Below are positions 43,614 through 48,703 of a DNA stretch of 48,703 nucleotides, piece by piece. Under the pieces are notes generated by a model. That model saw only the letters and a list, made by a program, of their open reading frames with translations. It did not search any database and had not been told where the DNA came from. Both the position numbers and the translations under genes were made by a program. Source of the DNA: Cytophagales bacterium (GTDB lineage Bacteria; Bacteroidota; Bacteroidia; Cytophagales; 172606-1); the NCBI GenBank assembly GCA_030446715.1, contig JAUJMU010000019.1:1-48703 (forward strand). The letters run 5' to 3'. Numbering within the stretch: the stretch's first letter is position 1; each line of letters opens with the position of its first letter.

Positions 43614-43985
43614 CTACCATTTTTTAAAAATAAAAAACACGGCCAGTACAATCAGGCCGAAGCCAACCAGGTGGTTCCAGGCCATTTTCTCGGTGCGGAA
43701 GCCGTAAACCGTAATCAGCGTAAACACGATCAGCGAGACGGCTTCCTGTATCGTCTTCAGCTCAAACAGGCTGTAGGGGCCCCCGTTTTCGCGGTAGCCG
43801 ATCTTGTTGGCCGGTACCTGAAATATGTACTCAAAGAAAGCCGTGCCCCAACTGATCATAATCACGGCAAACAGACCAAGGTTGGCCAGAGCCGGCACCT
43901 TCTTAAACTGAAGATGCCCGTACCAGGCAAGGGTCATGAACACGTTGGATAATACCAGCAACAAAACGCAATACAGTCCTCTCAT
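43614..43985 (-). CDS. DUF486 (DMT-like) small membrane protein
   Basis: 123 residues from ATG 43985 (an upstream in-frame start at 44012 is possible). Four hydrophobic segments, with the family pattern LVLSNVFMTLAWYGHLQFK, ISWGTAFFEYIFQVPANKIGY and ELKTIQEAVSLIVFTLITVY. DUF486 proteins are distant relatives of small multidrug/metabolite transporters; the function is unknown. Confidence 0.85.
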   Translation of the reverse strand: MRGLYCVLLLVLSNVFMTLAWYGHLQFKKVPALANLGLFAVIMISWGTAFFEYIFQVPANKIGYRENGGPYSLFELKTIQEAVSLIVFTLITVYGFRTEKMAWNHLVGFGLIVLAVFFIFKKW

Positions 43986-44233
43986 GCAGGGATAAGAATC
44001 ATAAACCCGCAAAACTACGGTTTTGTATGGTTAGTTTATGGGATGGCGGTATGGTTACATAGATACGTATTATATGCCGGTATAATGAAGAACGACTCCT
44101 ACAGAGCCAATCCGGCAATTCAACCGCCGGGCATTTCAACCATATACCATCCATTCAGCAATGCAGCCATTCCACCATTTGACAATTCAGCTTTGGTTAA
44201 CTTGCGGCTTGTTTTTTGTACCCAAACCGATTT

Positions 44234-46426
44234 ATGAGAAAAATAAGCCTGCTTACCGGCTGCTGGATGCTGATCCTTCCCCTTTTCGCCCAGCAGCGGC
44301 AAACCATCACCGTCGAAGATTTCCTGCAGAAAAACGTATTTGCCCAGCGTACCGTCAGCGGCGTCAACTGGATGCAGACCGGCCGGTTCTACACTTCCCT
44401 CACGGAAAGGGACGGCAGCCGGGCTGTGGTCAAATTTGACGTCACCACCGGCCAGCCTGTAGAAACGCTGCTGAACGTAAATGACCTGCTCCGGCAAAAC
44501 ACCGCCGGACTGAAGCAGTTTGATGATTACAAACTTGGCCCCGACGAAACCCAGATGCTGATCGGCAGTGAGGTGGAAGGCATTTACCGGCGGTCTACCA
44601 AAGGCAATTATTTTGTTTATAACCTGAAAACCAAAGCTTTAAAGAAGCTGTCAGAAGGCGGCAAGCAGTCTTACCCGACCTTTTCGCCGGATGGCACCAA
44701 AGTAGCCTTTGCCCGCGACAACAATTTATTTGTAACCGACCTCGCCAGCGGCACCGAAAAAGCAATCACCACCGACGGAAAAGCCAACGAGATCATTCAC
44801 GGCAGTGCCGATTGGGTATACGAAGAAGAATTTTCGTTTGCCAAAGCTTTTCACTGGTCACCCGACGGCAAGAAGGTCGCCTTCTGGACCTTTGACGAGA
44901 GGCGGGTGCCGGAATACAACATGCAGGTCTGGGGGCCGCTGTACCCGAAAGATTACCGCTTCAAGTACCCCAAGGCCGGTGAAGCCAATTCAATCGTAAG
45001 CATTTCGGTGTACCACCTCGACGGCGGCAAAACCGTGAAAATGGACCTCGGCCGTGACACCGATATTTACATTCCGCGCGTTGACTGGACGGCCAGCCCC
45101 GGTATTCTCTCCATCCGGCGCATGAACCGGCTGCAGAACCGGCTGGACATCCTGCACGCCGATCCCGGCACCGGCCAGACCCGCACCGTGCTTACCGAGC
45201 AAAGCGACAAATACGTAGACCTCGAACTCACCGACGACCTCACGTACCTGGGCAGCGGCAAGGGTTTCATTTACTCCTCCGAAAAGAGCGGCTACAAGCA
45301 CCTCTACCACTACGACCTGAACGGCAAGCTGATCCGCCAGATCACCAGCGGCAACTGGGAAGTAGGCGATTTTCTGGGGCTGGACGAAAAACGCGGCCTG
45401 CTGTACTTCACCTCAACGGAAGTGTCGCCGCTGCAAAGGCACCTGTACAGCATTGGCCTTACCGGCAAGAATAAAAAGAAGCTGACCGCCGAAAACGGTA
45501 CGCACCGGATTGATATGAGCCCCGACTTTTCCTTCTACCTCAGTTACCACTCGTCGGCGGCGACCCCTGCCGTAGTCCGGTTATTCAGGGCGCCGGAGGG
45601 CGAAATGGTGAAAGTGCTGGAAGACAACCAGGCCCTGCGCACCAGACTGACGGGTTACCAGATCAGCCCGAAGGAGTTTTTTGTGTTCAACACCCCCGAC
45701 AATGTTGCCCTGAACGGCTGGATGATCAGGCCGGTCAACTTCGTGGAGGGGCAGAAGTACCCCGTGCTGATGTTTGTGTACGGCGGTCCGGGCAGCCAGC
45801 AGGTGCTCGATGCCTGGGACAACAGCAACTTCTACTGGTTTCAGGTACTGGCCCAGAAGGGTTACCTGGTGGCCTGCATAGATAACCGGGGAACCGGTGG
45901 CCGGGGCACTGCTTTCCGCCAGGTCACGTACGGCAACCTTGGCAAACTGGAAGTGCAGGATCAGATCGAGGCGGCGAAATACCTCGGCCAGCTGCCCTAC
46001 GTGGATGCGGCCCGCATCGGTATCCACGGCTGGAGTTACGGCGGCTACATGGCTTTGCTGTGCGCCACCATCGGCGCTGACCAGTTCAAAGCCGCCATTG
46101 CCGGGGCTCCGGTTACCACCTGGCGGTTTTACGACACCATTTATACCGAGCGGTACCTGAAAACGCCCAAACTGAACCCCGAAGGATACGACGACAACTC
46201 GCCGCTCAATCACGCCAACAAGCTGAAAGGCAAGCTCCTGCTGATCCACGGCACCGGCGACGACAATGTTCACTTTCAGAACTCAGTGAATATGGCGCAG
46301 GCACTGATCAGTGCAGGCAAGCAGTTTCAGTCCTTCTATTACCCGAACCAGGCCCACGGCGTGAGGGGCGCGGCCCGCGTCCACCTTTATAATATGATGA
46401 CTGATTTTTTGGTGGATAATTTGTAA
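44234..46426 (+). CDS. Dipeptidyl peptidase IV-type S9 family peptidase
   Basis: 730 residues from ATG 44234. Signal peptide (LLTGCWMLILPLFAQ). Residues about 50-480 form the DPP-IV beta-propeller with WSPDGKKVAFW and the EE pair region YEEEFSFAKAFHWSPDG that anchors substrate N-termini. The hydrolase domain has Ser601 in GWSYGGYMAL, Asp676/677 in HGTGDDNVH and His708 in NQAHGVRG. It removes X-Pro or related dipeptides in the periplasm. It seems monocistronic, between convergent or divergent neighbours. Confidence 0.93.
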   Translation: MRKISLLTGCWMLILPLFAQQRQTITVEDFLQKNVFAQRTVSGVNWMQTGRFYTSLTERDGSRAVVKFDVTTGQPVETLLNVNDLLRQNTAGLKQFDDYKLGPDETQMLIGSEVEGIYRRSTKGNYFVYNLKTKALKKLSEGGKQSYPTFSPDGTKVAFARDNNLFVTDLASGTEKAITTDGKANEIIHGSADWVYEEEFSFAKAFHWSPDGKKVAFWTFDERRVPEYNMQVWGPLYPKDYRFKYPKAGEANSIVSISVYHLDGGKTVKMDLGRDTDIYIPRVDWTASPGILSIRRMNRLQNRLDILHADPGTGQTRTVLTEQSDKYVDLELTDDLTYLGSGKGFIYSSEKSGYKHLYHYDLNGKLIRQITSGNWEVGDFLGLDEKRGLLYFTSTEVSPLQRHLYSIGLTGKNKKKLTAENGTHRIDMSPDFSFYLSYHSSAATPAVVRLFRAPEGEMVKVLEDNQALRTRLTGYQISPKEFFVFNTPDNVALNGWMIRPVNFVEGQKYPVLMFVYGGPGSQQVLDAWDNSNFYWFQVLAQKGYLVACIDNRGTGGRGTAFRQVTYGNLGKLEVQDQIEAAKYLGQLPYVDAARIGIHGWSYGGYMALLCATIGADQFKAAIAGAPVTTWRFYDTIYTERYLKTPKLNPEGYDDNSPLNHANKLKGKLLLIHGTGDDNVHFQNSVNMAQALISAGKQFQSFYYPNQAHGVRGAARVHLYNMMTDFLVDNL

Positions 46427-46600
46427 TTGTTTGTGCGGCAGCGTTGCAGGAGGTCGGGATGCCATCGCTTGTTTTCCGGTTTTCCGACAAGTTATGTCGC
46501 ACTCTATATGGCCGGATAACAGGCAATCGTGCGTCAGTTCAACAATTTAACCATCCAACCATCCAACCTTTTTGCAGTTCAACGCACACCCGGTAACTAC

Positions 46601-48256
46601 CTACTCCTTTGTACGGTGCAGCAGGTGCGTGAGGCCACCTACCCGGTACCAGAGGTAGCCGTAGGGTTTCAGTTTGATCCGGTGCTTGCCCTTGCCATCC
46701 GAATCACTGACGTCTTCCTGCATCAGATTAAACAGTTTATCGCTGTCCGGCACACCTGGATCAATGAATACTTCGTGCGGCTGATTGTCAAAATTATGAA
46801 GAATCACCAGCGAATTGCCCCGCCAGTCGTATCGGATGGCCAGCACGTGCGGGTTGCCGGTGTCAAGCAGATCCCACTTGCCCCACCCGATTTCGGGGCA
46901 CTCCTTCCGCATGCGGATCATGCGGGCCGTCCAGTTGAGCAACGAATCACGGTCCCGGCGCTGGGTGGCTACGTTCACTACTTTGTAGCTGTATTCCCCC
47001 TTGTCAATGACCGGGTGAATTGTCTTTTTATTATCCGAAAAACCAGCCTGCGGGGCGTCAGACCACTGCATCGGGGTACGCAGGGCCTCCCGTTCCTCAA
47101 GGTCGAGGTTATCACCCATGCCTATTTCATCGCCGTAGCGCAGCACTGGTGTACCCGGCAGGGCAAACATCAGGCTGGTCGCCAGTTCAATCCGCTGCCG
47201 CTTGCCTTCCAGCATCGGTCCGAGGCGGCGGCGGATGCCGCGGTGGTAGAGCTGCATCCGCTCCTCGGGCGCAAAACACGCAAATACCCTTTCCCGCTGC
47301 TCGTCCGACAGCCGGCCAAGGTCGAGTTCATCGTGATTCCGCAGAAAATTGGCCCACTGGGCGGTGTGCGGTATGTCTCTGGTAGCCAGCAGCGCCCCGG
47401 CCAGCGGTTTGGCTTCTCCCGTGGCAAGGGCGAAAAACAGATACTGATTCACGTAGAAGTTAAACATCATGTGAATCCCGTTGTCGTGTTCGCCAAAGTA
47501 AGGCAGCGTCTCTTCGGGCAACACGTTGGCCTCGCCCAGCAACACGGCATTGCCCTTACGCCACTGCAGAAATTTCCGGAACCCGTGCAGGAACTCAAAA
47601 TGCATTTCCTTTTTCTGGTGTTCTCCCGGCGTTTCGATAATAAACGGAACGGCATCTACCCGGAAACCGGCCACGCCCAGCTGAAGCCAGTAGCCCATAA
47701 TCCGCCGGATCTCAGTGCGCACATCCGGATTGTGGGTGTTCAGGTCGGGCTGAAACTCAAAAAAACGGTGGAAGTAATACTCTTTGGCTGATTTGTCCAG
47801 CGTCCAGGTGGCTTCCTGCACACCCGGGAACACCATGCCCTCATCCCAGTTGTCGGGTCTTTTCTTTGACCACACGTACCAGTTATGGTAGGGATTATCC
47901 CGGCCCTTCCGGGCCTGCTGGAACCAGGGATGCTGGTCGGAGGTGTGGTTGACCACCAGATCGATGATCACATTGATGCCGCGCTTGTGGGCCTGGTGCA
48001 TAAATTCGACAAAATCGCCGCTGGAGCCGTGGCGGGGGTCTACGCCGTAGTGGTCAGCCACATCGTAGCCATTGTCGCGGTTGGGAGAAGGCTGGAAAGG
48101 TGCCAGCCAGAGCGTATCCACGCCCAGGGAGTGGAGGTAATCCAGTTGCCGCACCAAACCTTCAAAATCGCCGATACCGTCGCCGTTGGCGTCCATGAAC
48201 GTGTCCACATCCAGGCTGTAGATTACCGAATTTTTGTACCAGAGATCGTCTATCAT
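46601..48256 (-). CDS. GH13 alpha-amylase-family enzyme, trehalose-synthase-like
   Basis: 551 residues, cytoplasmic (no signal peptide). The catalytic TIM barrel starts at YKNSVIYSLDVDTFMDANGD and has GH13 regions: DLVVNHTSDQHPWF (region I), GFRVDAVPF (nucleophile Asp201), LLGEANVLP (acid/base Glu242) and FLRNHDELDL (Asp309). The RTPMQW motif and GDEIGMGDNLDLEER are typical of TreS and maltose-acting members. A C-terminal beta-domain closes the chain. Likely converts maltose and trehalose or acts on small alpha-glucosides. It lies tail-to-tail with the peptidase gene. Confidence 0.88.
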   Translation of the reverse strand: MIDDLWYKNSVIYSLDVDTFMDANGDGIGDFEGLVRQLDYLHSLGVDTLWLAPFQPSPNRDNGYDVADHYGVDPRHGSSGDFVEFMHQAHKRGINVIIDLVVNHTSDQHPWFQQARKGRDNPYHNWYVWSKKRPDNWDEGMVFPGVQEATWTLDKSAKEYYFHRFFEFQPDLNTHNPDVRTEIRRIMGYWLQLGVAGFRVDAVPFIIETPGEHQKKEMHFEFLHGFRKFLQWRKGNAVLLGEANVLPEETLPYFGEHDNGIHMMFNFYVNQYLFFALATGEAKPLAGALLATRDIPHTAQWANFLRNHDELDLGRLSDEQRERVFACFAPEERMQLYHRGIRRRLGPMLEGKRQRIELATSLMFALPGTPVLRYGDEIGMGDNLDLEEREALRTPMQWSDAPQAGFSDNKKTIHPVIDKGEYSYKVVNVATQRRDRDSLLNWTARMIRMRKECPEIGWGKWDLLDTGNPHVLAIRYDWRGNSLVILHNFDNQPHEVFIDPGVPDSDKLFNLMQEDVSDSDGKGKHRIKLKPYGYLWYRVGGLTHLLHRTKE

Positions 48257-48411
48257 AGTATAGTTATCGGTTATGGGTTATTCGTTATCAGCAGAGCAGA
48301 TGAATCAGCAGCGGGCACCCTGCCGGCAAAACGCGGGCTGAACCAACTTCATTGAGATGCTTATCTGCAATGCAATTGGTTGTGGTTTTAGCCGAATGAA
48401 ATAAACGGCAG

Positions 48412-48443
48412 ATCCGCTGCCGGTGCGGATACCGGCAGCGGAT
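48412..48443. repeat. 13-bp perfect inverted repeat
   Basis: ATCCGCTGCCGGT (48412-48424) and its exact complement (48431-48443), loop 6 nt. No annotated gene is near on the plus strand. Confidence 0.6.
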
Positions 48444-48489
48444 GCAGGTAATAGCAACCGCAGTCCTGAATTATTTTTATGGATAGACC

Positions 48490-48545
48490 GCGCCGCATCC
48501 TTATCGGATTTTATAAAACCGAAAGGATGCGGCGCTTTTCTTTTT
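48490..48545 (+). terminator. Strong plus-strand terminator
   Basis: GCGCCGCATCC (48490-48500) pairs with GGATGCGGCGC (48525-48535), extended by TCGG/CCGA-like and TTTTA/TAAAA inner pairing, followed by TTTTCTTTTT. It has no upstream plus-strand coding gene within 2 kb, so it may end a non-coding RNA. Confidence 0.7.
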
Positions 48546-48703
48546 AGACAAGTTATTAACCAATAAAAAGTAGAAATCGGTTAAAAAATCGAAGGATCAT
48601 AAAACGGGGTATTTACCATAAGGGCCATTTACCACCAAATGCATTAAAGATTGATTATTAACAAACCACATAAGTAAATACCCAGCCCGCACATAGGAAG
48701 AAC

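Larger units (their letters stand above)
48257..48703. other. Right-edge intergenic region with strong hairpins
   Basis: No gene. It contains the upstream region of the GH13 gene (with a GTT/AAC-type repeat, 48255-48290), two strong hairpins (48412-48443 and 48490-48545) and then AT-rich sequence that is probably the promoter of a gene beyond the edge. Confidence 0.5.

Noticed and set aside
46529-47791. Plus-strand frame of 420 codons
   Set aside because: Antisense to the GH13 gene; no recognisable motif.
1-48703. CRISPR arrays, tRNA or rRNA genes, prophage genes
   Set aside because: No regularly spaced repeats, cloverleaf or rRNA-like sequence, and no phage structural or integrase genes were recognised.

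Overview
The window looks like a chromosomal segment of a Bacteroidota bacterium, most likely Cytophagales (Spirosoma/Dyadobacter-like). The evidence is the type IX secretion (T9SS) C-terminal sorting domains, SusC-type and other TonB-dependent outer-membrane receptors, many short lipoproteins, a few promoters of the TAnnTTTG type, and little use of Shine-Dalgarno sites. No rRNA, tRNA or CRISPR was recognised.

Region 0.4-12.9 kb is rich in phosphoester chemistry: a PhoX/DUF839-like lipoprotein followed by a di-heme peroxidase, a giant T9SS-secreted phytase-like/GDPD protein, the decayed 3' part of an alkaline-phosphatase-superfamily gene, a SusC receptor cut off after its plug, a PI-PLC C1-like enzyme and a PHP phosphoesterase. 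It reads as a phosphorus-scavenging island that has lost its SusC barrel and any SusD. At 37.2-41.6 kb a TonB receptor and a beta-helix lipoprotein form a second uptake pair. Promoters of the PhoX-like, beta-helix and (more weakly) receptor genes share one geometry: TAAC-type hexamers every 11 bp, 9 bp upstream of a TAnnTTTG-like box. This is a candidate Bacteroidota Pho box and the best regulatory finding here.

Region 13-24.5 kb is accessory: a nuclease, small hypothetical genes, a frameshifted membrane protein, a secreted PLP-dependent aminotransferase-like protein, a frameshifted secreted metalloprotease, two paralogous lipoproteins, a PA14-OmpA protein, a divergent NmrA/HxlR pair, a truncated YbjQ gene and a badly decayed IS3-type element. 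Region 24.5-32.3 kb has a second T9SS protein, a HigB-like fossil, a lipocalin, a ZIP transporter, Hsp20 and an mhq-like quinone-detoxification cluster (cupin, ring-cleaving dioxygenase, hydrolase, FMN reductase) with a 41-bp palindrome touching its first start codon. Region 32.8-48.7 kb holds an acyltransferase-3/SGNH pair, lipoproteins, the TonB system, an antitoxin with a broken RelE-like toxin, a frameshifted MoxR ATPase, a DUF486 protein, a DPP-IV peptidase and a trehalose-synthase-like GH13 enzyme.

The most unusual structural pattern: three times, a gene is followed by an accessory segment and then by a second, diverged copy of that gene's own 3' end in the same orientation (aminotransferase at 16.5/20.0 kb, FMN reductase at 32.2/35.3 kb, MoxR at 42.5/41.9 kb). 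These '3'-end echoes' suggest that accessory DNA repeatedly enters at the 3' ends of genes. Several frameshifts fall in GC-rich tracts, so sequencing error must be excluded before calling each one decay.
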